The notes under the pieces were generated by a model that was not told where the DNA came from, ran no database searches, and saw only the letters and a program-made list of their open reading frames with translations. Below are positions 46,388-57,556 of a stretch of DNA of 64,000 bases, piece after piece (position 1 is the first letter of the stretch; every line of letters starts with the position of its first letter). The stretch is taken from positions 3,782,001 to 3,846,000 of the forward strand of contig JAEILZ010000005.1 in NCBI GenBank assembly GCA_018873225.1. The letters run 5' to 3'. A program made the translations under genes and the position numbers. The DNA comes from [Phialemoniopsis] sp. UDSM-2020. Taxonomy: Eukaryota > Ascomycota > Sordariomycetes > Thyridiales > Thyridiaceae.

Positions 46388-46491
46388 CAACAACCAGGAT
46401 ATAGAACTAGAGGCTATCAGGCCAACTTTTGGGACATTGAATAAACTCATAATGAGAGGCTCGCCTATTCTTCTCAAACGACCATCACAAC

Positions 46492-48530
46492 TTAGTCGTA
46501 TTTGCCCTTGGGGAACAATCGAGTCGGTCTGCCGGGCGCAATGCGCAGTCGATAGGCATCCCGCCCCGGAAGCTTTTCCGTGCCATACGCATACTTTGAC
46601 CCTGAGCTTGCCAGTTGCGCCAACTCCTTTCCGTCAACCATGGTATTGCCATCTCCCGCCTTGTCGACGACCTTTCTTAGCAAGTGCGCGGCCACCAGGT
46701 GGCTGTCGTCCTGTACAATCACCCTGTTCGCCAGGAGCGCGCCACCGACGGCCAAGATCAACTGTATGCCTGCCGAGAGGCCCAGGATCAAGTGCACGAA
46801 TATCCAGTGGCCCACGTTCAGGACCGTCCCCGTCGTCGGCGTGCTGCCCGTCACGTTGACCCGCGGGTTGTTGATGCCCACGACGGAAATCACGCCCATG
46901 GCGAAATACGACATAACCAGCTCCATGTGCTCCGCCTGCCCGGCGCTCGGCTCCCCGTAGATGGTCTCGGCCGGGTAGATCTGGTACTGCACGTGCGGGT
47001 CCTTTGTCAGCGACGACGCGCCGTAGCCCTGCAGCGCGATCGCCGCCGCCGCCATGCCCGTCAGGTTGTTCCCGAGCTGGTGCTCGTCCATGCTCGCGTT
47101 GGTCACGTTGCCGATGCGCACGAAGCAGTCGTAGTACCAGGGGTCCGTCAGGGAGGCCTCGAAGGCCGTGACGCGGGCGCACGCCGGACCGCAGCTGTCG
47201 TAGTCGTTGGTCATGTAGGTCGTCTGGTCGGAGCCGCCCGGGACGGGGATCTCGGTCTCGCTGACGCTGCCGTCCTCCTCGGTGTAGCTGATGGACGTTG
47301 TGCTTCCGTTGCCGCCCTCGACGACGCGGTGGCTCGTGCACTCGACGAAGGTGCGCACGCTGCGATCCGTGACGACCTGGACGCCGTCGTAGGGGTTTGG
47401 CGCGTTCTCGATGAAGACGAACTCGCAGTAATTTTCGGGGGGGCCGCAAAACATCAGGTTGTCGTAGTCAGACCACAGCTCACCGGGCTCTTGAGATTCG
47501 TTAAAGTGTCCAATATTGTAGGCCAGAGCGACGGTCCCGTAACTGCGTGGTGTCAGTAGTGCTAGAAAAGCAAGATATCGGTAATGCTGACCTATTTGCA
47601 CTGTACTGTAGTGCGCCTAGAGTGTTCGGATTTCCTGTCACTGTGCGCTGTGGTAGGAGCTGAGACATGTTTGTGATGCCTACGAGCCCAGGGTGGAACA
47701 CCGCATACTCCTCGGAGGCATCGACAGTGTACGTCAAAGCTAGGGAGGCCACGGCAATTTGCGATATCTACAGCTTTGTTAGGAGAGGGAGGATGTAGAA
47801 TTCAAAGGGGGGATAGGTAGACTCACAACGTGTAATGCCAGCCAGGCGGCGGCTGTCACATGGACAGTCCAACGTGATGACGAGAACAGCAATTGAATCA
47901 CACGAGTGATGCATTCAATGCCGAAAATGAGGTCCATCTGCCAGAACGGTCAAGTTAGTGGTTTTGCCGCTTGAGGAGTAGTTTGCCTCAACCCACCTCT
48001 CGAAGAGATCTCTCGCGGCGACTGAGAATCCACCACCGCAGCTCGGTAGCGATGCGCTTCAAGCTACTCGCGATACTCAAGCCCAACATTATCGAAAGCC
48101 CAGTGACAAGTACGTTGAACTGTCTCTTGGTCTTCCGATCCATGACATTAAGCCGTGAATAATGGACTAGTACTCCGTAGAGGCCGCCGATGATGGCCGC
48201 GGTCAGCAGCCATCGCAGCAGACCATGGAAAAGGAGACCTCGGAGCTGCCTCTTGTGGCAGAACGTCTTTGGCTGCCCCAATACGCGAGACCGCTCCTCG
48301 TGAGATCGCGACTGCTCGCGAATTTGGTACTGTGCCGAGTCTTGTTTTGCCTGTGACTTTTCTGCCTCTGATGAAACGAACGACCCGGAAGCTGTCGCTG
48401 CAGCGGGAGGCATGGAAGCAGACCCGGGCCTGTCGTGAGGATGGGCCTCCTCAGTGTGCATTCCAGACCCTTCGACTGGGTGAGCATTCTGCTCTGGAGT
48501 ATGCGGATCGTAGCCTTCTTCTCCAGCCAT
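46492..48530 (-). CDS. Unrecognised multi-spanning membrane protein, 623 aa, four exons
   Basis: I do not recognise the family. Exons (minus): 48530-47997, 47937-47827, 47767-47592 and 47542-46492; phases agree. The first about 95 residues are polar, His/Pro/Ser/Glu-rich and probably cytosolic. Hydrophobic segments follow near 100-125 (FHGLLRWLLTAAIIGGLYGVLV), 140-160, 200-215 and 216-235. Then comes a long extracytoplasmic part of about 290 residues with N-glycosylation sequons (NESQ, NGST, NVT, NAS, NLT, NVT) and cysteines likely in disulfides. A final membrane span lies around 530-565 (WIFVHLILGLSAGIQLILAVGGALLANRVIV), followed by a cytosolic tail. This topology is common in fungal-specific cell-surface proteins of unknown role. 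It is convergent with the MutY gene, 104 nt apart. Confidence 0.82.
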
Positions 48531-49905
48531 GGTCACTGCCAGTGCCTCTGGCGTACTGTACCCGGCAATCCAAAGGTCAGATAGTGTTGATAGTCAGGAG
48601 CATCCCCAAGTCATCTTTGCGAGATATTTTGTTATTCAAGCGGCACCACGAGTCATTCCTGAATAAGCGATGTAAATAGAGTTTTGGCAGCCGGGCCAGG
48701 CCTTTGGGACCGAGACGAATAAGAGGCCTCAAGCCCGCGCCGCCGATAATTAGCGTGCATTCCACAAGAGCAGACATCATGGATCTTTGCGGATCCAGTT
48801 CCCAGAAAGGGCGTGCTAGCATTTGAAATGAGGAAAGATAACCTTTCGGGATGACAAGAAATCCCCCCAAGCCACGCGAAGAGCACTCCTTTCCGGTAGT
48901 TAGCTTGCCCATCCATCAGCAAATTGTGGGCAGGTTACGGCAGATGCGTCTAGGGCTGACAGATCTGCAGCAAGAACCTTGGACAGAAAGCTTGGTGCCT
49001 GAGCATTCCTCAAAATAGCTATCTAGGTAGGTCAATGGTTAGTATGGGTTAAGTCTGGTTAGAGCCCTCGGCACTGGAGAAACAAGGTGCTTAGAGCCCT
49101 AGTACAATGTCTTCTTGCTCAGCGTCTACTTGTGAGGATGAAGTCGAACATGGCCCGGGTAGCAAATGCGGCACGCCTGTGCACCGAGACGGTGGCATGT
49201 TGTGGCTTGCTTAGGGAAATTGCCTTTCTGCCTAGGCGGAGGAAAGGTCTTTGCCATCAGCGACACCCGGTCTTGACTAACCTCGAAGCCCGTGTAGGTA
49301 GATCCGGTCTGACTGTGCGCCGAGGGCCGCGAGACCGTTGCTACCAGGACGGTTAGCTTCCAAAACTTGTGACCAGCTCGGTGGCGCCACAAACTTGCGC
49401 ATCGTTTCCGCATGCGTGCCCGTTGCGCGACCGGCAGAAAGCGCTTGCAGGAGAACGCTTACGAGTGCTGTATCGGGAGGCGCACGGAACCAGACCAGAC
49501 AGCCCTAGACCACGCAGTGTGACCGTTTGATGTGCTTGGCACTCGCGGCGCCGCTGAAACATGTCGAGCTCCATCCTCGGTGCGCCGCCGCTTCTGCCGC
49601 CCGGCACGGGGCGTCGATCATCAATGCAGACCGAACAGCTTGTCCAAGATCTCCAGTGCCCAGACGGCGAGGAGCGCTATTTAAAGGGATTGATGCGATC
49701 GCATCCTCTTGGCGCATTTGTTTCTTCTAGTATTTGTGCATTGCTAAAGTTTTCTATTTCGTTCCTTCTCTTATATATCTATTGAACTGTTCCCGGAGGT
49801 AAGGATCTTGGGCATCTGCTTGCACCGTCCACTGATTTTAGCTAACTCATTGTGAGCTGTGCTCTTACCCTTCACTCATTTACTTGAAACCGACCTATCG
49901 CCAAA
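48531..49905. other. Intergenic region without a supported gene
   Basis: About 1.37 kb. Frames at 48577-48922 and 49353-49607 (minus) lack domains and are overlapped by equally long frames on the other strand. Near the right end, TATATAT (49772-49778) and TATTTAAAG (49678-49686) are likely promoter elements of the small secreted protein gene. Confidence 0.5.
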
Positions 49906-50401
49906 ATGAAGTACACTGGTGCCTTTGTCGTCTTGCTCGCTGCTTGCGTGGCAGCCAACCCTGTCATCAACGCCGCAAGGGCGGAGGAGAGTGTCAATGC
50001 CGCGGCTAGCAACGGCGAAAAGGTACGATACCTTGGTGTCGGGCCACACAATATGAAACGAAGCACTGGCTAACCAGAACACAGGGCCTCGAGGCCGCTC
50101 AGGAGGCTGCTGAGGCAGTTGCTCTAGCCCAAGCCGGTGATGGTAAGTATACATACTCACTCCGTAAAGACTGCAGATCATACTGACAACGCCTCTAGGC
50201 GGTGCGGCGACTACTGGAGCGGTCTTCCAATCCATCGATGCTCAGTTCGCCAAGGCAACCGATGCTGCCGATGCAAATGCTAATGCCAACGACAACGCCA
50301 AAGACGACAAGGCTGCTGACGACAAAGCCGCCGCCGCTGACAAGGCCAGTGCTGACAAGGGTGCTGCAGATAAGGCGGCGAAGGAGAACAAGCAGAATTA
50401 G
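49906..50401 (+). CDS. Small secreted Ala/Lys/Asp-rich protein, 125 aa, three exons
   Basis: Function unknown. Exons 49906-50022, 50085-50142 and 50199-50401, in phase. Residues 1-17 are a good signal peptide (MKYTGAFVVLLAACVAA). A possible pro-region with Arg/Glu follows. The C-terminal third is low-complexity: alternating Ala, Asp, Lys and Asn, with units such as ADKAS, ADKGA and ADKAA. Such charged Ala/Lys/Asp helices resemble late-embryogenesis-abundant or cell-wall/spore proteins in composition, but no family is assigned. There are no cysteines in the mature part, unlike most classical effectors. The gene has its own TATA-like boxes about 130 and 225 nt upstream. The next gene (exo-polygalacturonase) is convergent, 126 nt away. 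Confidence 0.8.
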
Positions 50402-50527
50402 ATCAAGGGATGTAGAATGATGAAGTGTACATAGGCTAGACATTAGACTGGCAATCAATTCTCATGGTCCCTGAATTTTATTGTCATTTTGTTCTATCTA
50501 GACACCCCTCATCTGCACTTCATCAGG

Positions 50528-52135
50528 CTACCAAGGCTCTATGACATCGGTGCAATTGAGATCTAGGAGACTGTTGTCCATGTGGACGCACTCCCATTGC
50601 GCGGGCATGCCACTGGCGGGTGTAATGTTGATGTTCTCGGCGTGGATGTTCCTGCACACGTCGGGGCTGCTGCATACAAGACTGCCAGCAGTAGGGTCGT
50701 GGTCAGTGTTTGTGGTCCCGTAGAAGTTTTTGTACCAGATGTCCTCGATGACAAGAGAAGCCTTCGGAGTCTCAGGGTCAGCAGACTATTGGAAGCTCAT
50801 ACCAAGTTTCGACTTTGACTTACAGGGTTCTCAGCGCATGCTTCGGGGCTCTTGGCGAAGTAGCACTGGGTGAGTTCAATGGCTCCTGAATTCAAATTAG
50901 ATTTGATGTGTCTCTCTTGGAGCAGCTGAAGGTGCACTTACGCTCGTTGTTTACATTCGTGAACCCGTCAAAAGTGATGTTTCTCACATAGCCGTCACCG
51001 CCACCGGAGGTGGTTTTGTTGGGCGGCGCACCAGCCCAGATCTTGATGCGGGCGCCGGTGGACGCATGGGCCATGTAGATGTTGTACGCGTACACGTTCT
51101 CGACGATGTCAAATTCGCCAACGTACTGGCCTAGACTGCCGACGGAGATGCCGTGGGAGCCGGTGCAGTTTAGGTTCTGCACGATCACATTCGTCGAGTT
51201 GGGCTTGAAGGAGACACAGTCTGTGTCACTTGTCAGCAACCAGATATCGCTTTCAGAGATCACGAGCATGCCTACCGTCAAAGTTGTTGATCACAGAGTT
51301 CTGGATAACAACATTGTCGCTGCGGTAGATGTCCCAGCCGTCGGTGTTCTATGATGGGCGGCCTATTAGTTTCGGTTGTGCCGGGTTGGGTTCTAGCTCT
51401 AGGCGACTCACCTTTGCGGGGGAAGTGGCATTGGTGATCTTCACGTCGATGGAGATATCCGTGATGAGCAGATCATTCGAGTTGGCCATGAGATTGAACC
51501 ACTTGGGCGAGTTGATCATCTTGAGGCCCGAGATCGATCCGCCCTTGAGCCCATCAGTACCAAACAGCACCGGGCGATACGTCGAGCCATTCATCTTGTT
51601 CGCATTCCACCAAGTCTGGCCGGTTCCTGCAGTACAGACGTCAGTCTCGCCTTTGAATAAAGCTCTATCCCAACCCTGACGCACCATCAATAGTTCCGAC
51701 GCCCAGCCCATAGATGTTGACGTCCTCCCCGCCGAACCTCCAGAACATGGTCGATTCTTGGTACGGGTAGTAAAACGCCGCAGTCTGCCAGTACTGCACG
51801 TCGTCGCTGAACTTGACCGTGCCCAGCACCGCAATGTCGATGTGTCGCAGGAAAGTCAGGTCCGTCGGCGTGCGGATCGTGTACGTCGTGTCGGGCGACA
51901 GCACGACGGTGCCGCCGTCGTTGCACTCGTGCGCCGCCTTGACAAGCGCGGGCCCGGCGTCCTCGACGTCGGCCGGCACGACGCAGAAGCGGCACTTGTC
52001 GCGCGGCGGGCTGACGGGCAGGGCCCTGGTCAGGGTCTTGGGGCCCACCTCCAGCTTGGGTCGCCGGGGAGCCTTGAAGGCGGACGCGCCGCCTGCGAGG
52101 ACGGGCAGGGCGGCGAGGAAGGTCGAGAGCTTCAT
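50528..52135 (-). CDS. Exo-polygalacturonase, glycoside hydrolase family 28, 440 aa, six exons
   Basis: Secreted pectinase that trims galacturonic acid from the ends of polygalacturonan. Exons (minus): 52135-51685, 51626-51412, 51348-51276, 51220-50942, 50885-50824 and 50770-50528, all in phase. Signal peptide about 1-19 (...AGGASA). Parallel beta-helix catalytic motifs are complete: NTD (D225), the DD pair at D246/D247 split by an intron, GSHG (H269) and RIK (R304/K306). Many N-glycosylation sequons and a cysteine-rich C terminus fit fungal exo-acting members (PgaX type). The exo assignment rests on overall look rather than on a decisive residue. The Zn2Cys6 regulator immediately upstream on the same strand could control it. 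Together with the AA9 and AA8 genes it points to plant-material degradation. Confidence 0.92.
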
Positions 52136-52812
52136 TGCGGGCTATGCGACACACCTGAAGAAGCGAAAAATGGGGTAAAGACCTTGCGCGGCGCACACCG
52201 AGAGATCAGCGAACGGGACAGCGAGACTGCTTTATCAATTGGCATGCTTGCCATGCTACCCCAAAGCTATCCCTCGGCCGGTAGCTCAAGGCCAAGGGTA
52301 TGATGGATCCCCTGATTTGGCAGGTTTGGGTGCCTGCGTTTGTATGATCCCGGTACCTTGGCTCGAGATGCAGAGAGATAGATTAATCCACGACTCACAG
52401 TGCGAGACGAGGGCTAGCTCCGCGCTGTCAAGTTGGCATCCACTCTTCTCCTCATCTCGGCAAGGTATGGGCCGAATGAGCTTCCCCCGCAAACGGAGAT
52501 TTTCGCCTCATTAGGTTATGGGGTAGGGTGCAGGGGTTTGTGTGCAGCTTCGTGGATTTAGCTGTCCGAGACAGACCCGACCGTCTGGGACGACTGTCTT
52601 GAAGCCTAATGATCCCCATTCATAGGAGAGAGTCGGTAAACCAAAGAGTGGTATCTCCGATAAAAGTGGTTGTAGTGGCATCGTGGGACCAAGAGGGTAA
52701 TATACAGTCTTTTGAGGGTATAATAATTGCGAGAATTTGTCTAATCTACATCCCGTTCAACGTGTATTGCGGTCACTGGCGAACCTTGCCAGCTTTTGCA
52801 CCTACTTCAGCT
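52136..52812. other. Tandem intergenic gap
   Basis: About 680 nt of presumed promoter of the polygalacturonase and 3' region of the regulator. No gene seen. Confidence 0.55.
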
Positions 52813-55527
52813 CTACCAGAAGGACATGACATTGCCAGGCCCGCTCCGAACACCTAGGTCTTCTAGCCCCATGTCAGACAAATTCGAATAGAACCCGAAA
52901 GCATCAGCCAGATCCCCGGACAGCCACATATCCAACTCGCCAGCTGCCTTTTCGCCGTAGGGGTCCTGCAGCTGGCCCATCATCGCAGCTCCGTTTGCGT
53001 TCGGGAAGGTCATGCCGTTCGCAAGGGACATGGAAGGATCCGACATCTGCTGGCTTCCATTCATCTGCGCTTGGGGATTTGACGGATCTGCATATCCATC
53101 GACGTTTGGTGGTTGTTCTGCGAATGAACTCAGCGATTAGCCACTATGGCCATGCAATTCCATGAATGGGATTCTTACCAGGCTCAGTTTCGTCGGGCAT
53201 CATGCTACGTAGAATGTCTGCCGACTTGCTAGCTAGAGGAAACTCGGAAGGATCCATGTCTAGCAGACACCGTAGGCACTTCTCGAACTGATGCCGCTGG
53301 GTCATCAACTCCTCCCCGGACAGCAGCTGTCTGAAGAAAGGCAGTCGGATCACCATAGCAATGATGGTTCCCATGATTAAATATGCTATACAAGTAGCGC
53401 CGTTGGTCAGTAAGATCAGAATAATCGGAGTGGAACAAACAACGTACAGCAGATCATGTGCGGCTTTGGCGGCATGAGCCGGCTGTCCTTGCGCACCGAT
53501 GCCAGATCGACCATCTCCTTGATGCTCTCAAGGCAGCTTTCCACCATGCCCTTGGCTAATGATCGGCGCAGCATCGTAGCCAGCGCGATCTTCTGGGCTT
53601 GTTCGTTCCGTGCGAGCCGCATCAACTCAGTCCGAAAGATGAGGATGCGGTTCTCAAGGAACCTGCACCTCAACAGATAGTACTGCCTCTCCAGCACCCC
53701 TCCCGGGCGCAGGTCGCCGCTGAACTCGCGGAGATGATCTGGTAGCCCTTCATGCCAGCGCTGTAATCTGTCATCAAGGGTGAGCATGGTGTTGGTGAAG
53801 TCTTCGGCGGGCATGAGGCTGTCCTCGCCTGGAGCGGGCTCGGAAAGAACCCTGACTAGGTAGTTCACTACGTCAGATAGAGGGAGGGAATATCGGAAGA
53901 AGGAAATCCGAGAAGGGATGTCTGGCGGTTGCTCTTTGTCAGGAAGTGAAGGATCTAGTTCCATCATCTCATCATCGATGTCCTGAGGAAGTGGGGAGAT
54001 TTTGAAAGTGCCACCAGCCGGGAAATGACCGTATGTAATATTTTGCATCCTGTAGAGCATCACCTGATCAACAACGGTTCATGAGAAGGTTGGGACTTGC
54101 GAATTACCTTGACATCCAGATGGCAGCACACCACGTCCTGTACCTCTCCTCTCTTTCCGCCTGACTTGCGTCCGGGATCGGTAGATGAAGACCGAGACCT
54201 TCTGCAATACGGTGTGCCATGCCACAATACACCCAACTCTCATGAAATTTGCCTGTGCGCCGGAGGTATCGCGTCATGAGCAACAGCGCCTGAGCAGCCT
54301 GCAGAGAGCCTACCTCGAGCAGGTCCGAAAAGATAATGTTCCTCGCGCGGTCAAAGAAGGACTGTCCAACCGACTCGGGGCTCGTGTCTGGCGTCCCCGG
54401 CGTGAGATACAGCTGCGCGACGGCAATCATGGCTGCGAGCAGACAGTACTGTCCGGCCGTGTCCATGCTGATGGGCGAAGATCCATTGTTCGGTCCGGTA
54501 TGTTCCCACAGCGCACGATAGCGATGTTGAAAGAGCGTGCGGTGGACGATAGGCAGTGTGACGTGGTCCCATTCCCAGTAGCCCTGCAGGAGATCGTCGG
54601 CAACAGATCGGGGGGGTAACATCATGTTTGCAACGCAAGCAGTGCTCGGATGCCGGTTGGCATTCTTGTTGGCCTGGAGATGCGGGAACAGCGAGCGGAT
54701 AGGCGGAAGCCTGCTTGACATAGCGGCGGCAGTGTCGTCACGTCTGCGTGTCCTGCTTCCGGGAGGAGGGGTATGCCGTGCAAAGGCCTCTTCGGCCTGG
54801 GCCATGAAGCCGGCAAAGCTTGACTGGCCGAGAGGGTTCTGGGCGGGTGCACTGCCGAGGCGGTCGGCCGTGTCGGCCAGAGATTCTTGGCGCTTGCGGG
54901 TAGCAGGTCTACTACTTGAGACCGAGGCGACTGATACTCGGGCGGCAACGGATGGGCTGGCTTCGCTCGAGGCGGCCGTGAGCGGTTGCCTGTCCGTCTC
55001 GGTCATGGACTGGAAAGGCTGAGATGAATTGTTGTGAGTATCGCCAGCAGATGAGCATGGTAGGACTACGAGGTGCATACCTTGAATTGCTGCTGCCGCT
55101 CAGCCTGTTGCTGCCATTGCTCCAGCTCGTTGATGCGTTTCTGCAGCGCCTTCACGTAGCTATCGGGTGCAATAGCCAATTAGTATGGCAGTTGAAACCA
55201 AAGGGGGAAATGAAGCAGGCATGTTTATGCCATGTCTCGAAGTACGCACCTCTTACTGGACGCGATAGGACCGTCGGCCTCGGGATAGATGCATTTGTCT
55301 CTGCCCCACCCCTTGCGGCGGCACGTCTCGCAGACGGGACGCGTGCCGTCGCAGCGGACCTTGCGGTCACGACACTCGCGGCAGGCCAGGGAGCGGCTCT
55401 TGTGGCGCTTCGAGGGGCGCTCGTCCTCGCCTGACGGCGATGCGCGGCGGGTGGAGATGCTGCCATTCCGGCGGGAGGGCGAGGCGCCGCCACCATCATG
55501 CTCGGCCGTCGGTAACGGGATGTCCAT
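52813..55527 (-). CDS. Zn2Cys6 transcription factor, 674 aa, six exons
   Basis: Nuclear regulator. Exons (minus): 55527-55250, 55159-55081, 55018-54108, 54049-53448, 53385-53179 and 53117-52813, in phase. The zinc cluster uses C49, C52, C59, C66, C69 and C79 (ACRECRDRKVRC ... CETC ... DKC), preceded by a basic nuclear signal (RPSKRHKSR). A coiled coil follows (YVKALQKRINELEQWQQQ). A Ser/Ala-rich linker leads to the fungal_trans homology region with WEWDHVTLPIVHR, LLMTRYLRRTGKFHESW and AHRIAEGLGLHLP. The acceptor at 54050 was chosen because it gives WMSRMQNITYG. The C terminus is rich in Asn/Gln/Met/Gly and acidic, a likely activation domain. Adjacent to the exo-polygalacturonase on the same strand, so pectin-related control is conceivable but unproven. 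Confidence 0.92.
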
Positions 55528-56131
55528 GATGTGTGAGCGGCTTTCGCCAGTGCCTACCCGAGTACTATGGCAGCAGCCGTGAGATGCAGGGGGGGTCTGA
55601 TACGATCTCCCCGAGATGATCTGGGGAAAGATGGGGTGGAGGAGGGAGAGAAAGTCGGGGAGGGCCGGGGAGTTCCAGATTTTGAGGCGGAGACGCAGCG
55701 AAAAGCGGAGTCGATCACGAATTCTCCCCGATCTAAACTCGATCCGGATCAGGGCGATGATGTCTTCAAACTAGGACGGATCTGGACAGCTTCTTGAGTT
55801 GGTGTCAAGAAACAAGATCATACCCAATTTTACAAAGTCGTGTTAACCCTCTTTTGGGTTCTTCTCATGACTTGGAGCGACTCGATCTCCTAGTCGAGAT
55901 AGTTAGATGATCAAACTCTGCTATGGGAACACCACCCTTAATCGACTCGACAGAGAAACGCACAGTTGTTGCGGGGAAGCGATTGATTTGACGAGATACT
56001 CAATCGAGTGGAAAGTTGCTCTTTAGAAGGACGGTTTGTTTTACGTAGGGATCAATCTAGATAAACAACACTTTGGTGATGAGTATCTTCATTATTTCTC
56101 CCCACAATCTTTTCCGCTACAAGATTGATAC
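55528..56131. other. Tandem intergenic gap
   Basis: About 600 nt between two minus-strand genes; promoter of the regulator and 3' region of the dehydrogenase. No gene seen. Confidence 0.55.
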
Positions 56132-57161
56132 CTACTGCCTTGGCTTAGGTAGAGGGTAGCCTCCAATGTTGCGGAAGAAGGCAGCAGCTTGTCCAAAGAC
56201 TTGAGCCATACTATTGCCTACCCAGGCTGGCAGAGACTGTGCGATTGATGCCTCGAGCTCCCTGAACGTACCGCCGGCGACCTACGCATGATGTTAACAC
56301 AAAGCTAGAGTAAACAGCACGTGGCGCGACTAGAACTTACTAGACAGCATTTCCCTTGGAGGCTTGCATCTAACGACATGTGGGTAATGCCTAGCGCTAC
56401 ATCCTCAGGAGTATTGGTGGGGAGGTCCTCAGTCTTCCAAGCAGCCGAATAGCCCTCGGTGATGTGCGTTGGAGTGATGAATGGAGCAACACCATTGATG
56501 CGCACGCCAAGCCGTGCCGCAGGAGCATGTGAAGACCGTAAGAGCCCGATGACACCGTGCTTGGATGAGATGTATGAGACCACCTCGGTCCCTCCAAAGT
56601 ATCCTGATGTAGACGAGACGAGGACCACAGAACCTCGCCAACCTGCCGAGTCTGACCGATTTGACCTCATGTGAAACACGGCTACTCTTAGAGCTTGAAG
56701 CTCGTTAGCATATGAGCAACATGAGATATAAATGGTCACAACATACTGTTCATCGTCCCCTTCAAGTTGACATCAATAACTCTGCCGGCCCCGTCATCTC
56801 TCAGTTCGCCGGTCTCACCGGTCTGGAAGTCAAAGAATCTGGTTGTCTCCATGATGCCCGCATTGGCGACCACGATATCAACCCTCCCAAACTTCTCTAT
56901 GGCTGCGCGGAACAGGCGGCGCACATCTTCAAAGTTGACAATATTGACCGGGATGAATGCGGCTCGGGATGAATCGCCTAGGCTCTTAATTGCGGCCTCG
57001 GCGGCTGCTTTCGCGCCGGGAAGATCAGCGATGATGACATTGGCGCCGTGAGAATGAAACTTGCGTATCGCCTCGAGTCCGATACCGTTCGCACCGCCCG
57101 TCACGATAGCCGTCTTACCAGGGAGGTTTTGGAACAGGGTTGGGTCAAGAGATAGCGCCAT
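56132..57161 (-). CDS. Short-chain dehydrogenase/reductase, 305 aa, three exons
   Basis: Classical SDR that interconverts an alcohol and a carbonyl with NAD(P). Exons (minus): 57161-56747, 56693-56341 and 56281-56132; phases agree. Cofactor motif TGGANGIG (about 22-29), an acidic residue after the second strand (IIADLPG) that favours NAD, VANAGI, and the catalytic S...YxxxK as SSTSGYFGGTEVVSYISSK. The C-terminal exon (ELEASIAQSLPAWV...) is longer than the minimal family and may shape the substrate pocket or dimer. It resembles 15-hydroxyprostaglandin-dehydrogenase-like fungal SDRs, substrate unknown. The gene lies between two zinc-cluster regulators on the same strand. Confidence 0.9.
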
Positions 57162-57556
57162 GCTGACTACACAAAATAGATCGTTGCGTTGGAAAGGCTG
57201 AGAAGAGTGTACACGCTCGCTATCGTGAAACATCCACGTGTAAGCGGCTTGTGATCTCTATTAACGAGAGTCGCAACACATGGCTTCGGGGTTGACTCCA
57301 GACCTTTAGCGTCATGTCCGACCGGTCTCCTTCGGCCATGTGCGGGTCGTTAAAGTAGCTTGTACTATTCTCTTGGCCGGACCTGTATCGGAAAAGGAGA
57401 AGATGGCTAGCTGATAATGGTAGGGCTTATTACGGATGTTGCAGTAAATTCCATGTTTGTCATCGCTCTGTTGCACAGTGGGGTAACCATCCGTGTCGAC
57501 AGCTTTGCCTTATGGTCTTATTACACGCTGTTTCCAGAGCTAATATTAAGTACATA
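57162..57556. other. Tandem intergenic gap
   Basis: About 395 nt; promoter of the dehydrogenase and 3' end of the next regulator. Nothing recognised. Confidence 0.55.

Noticed and set aside
46684..47559. A 291-codon plus-strand open frame rich in Arg, Val and His
   Set aside because: Shadow of the large last exon of the membrane protein on the minus strand; overlapping frames on both strands are a GC effect.
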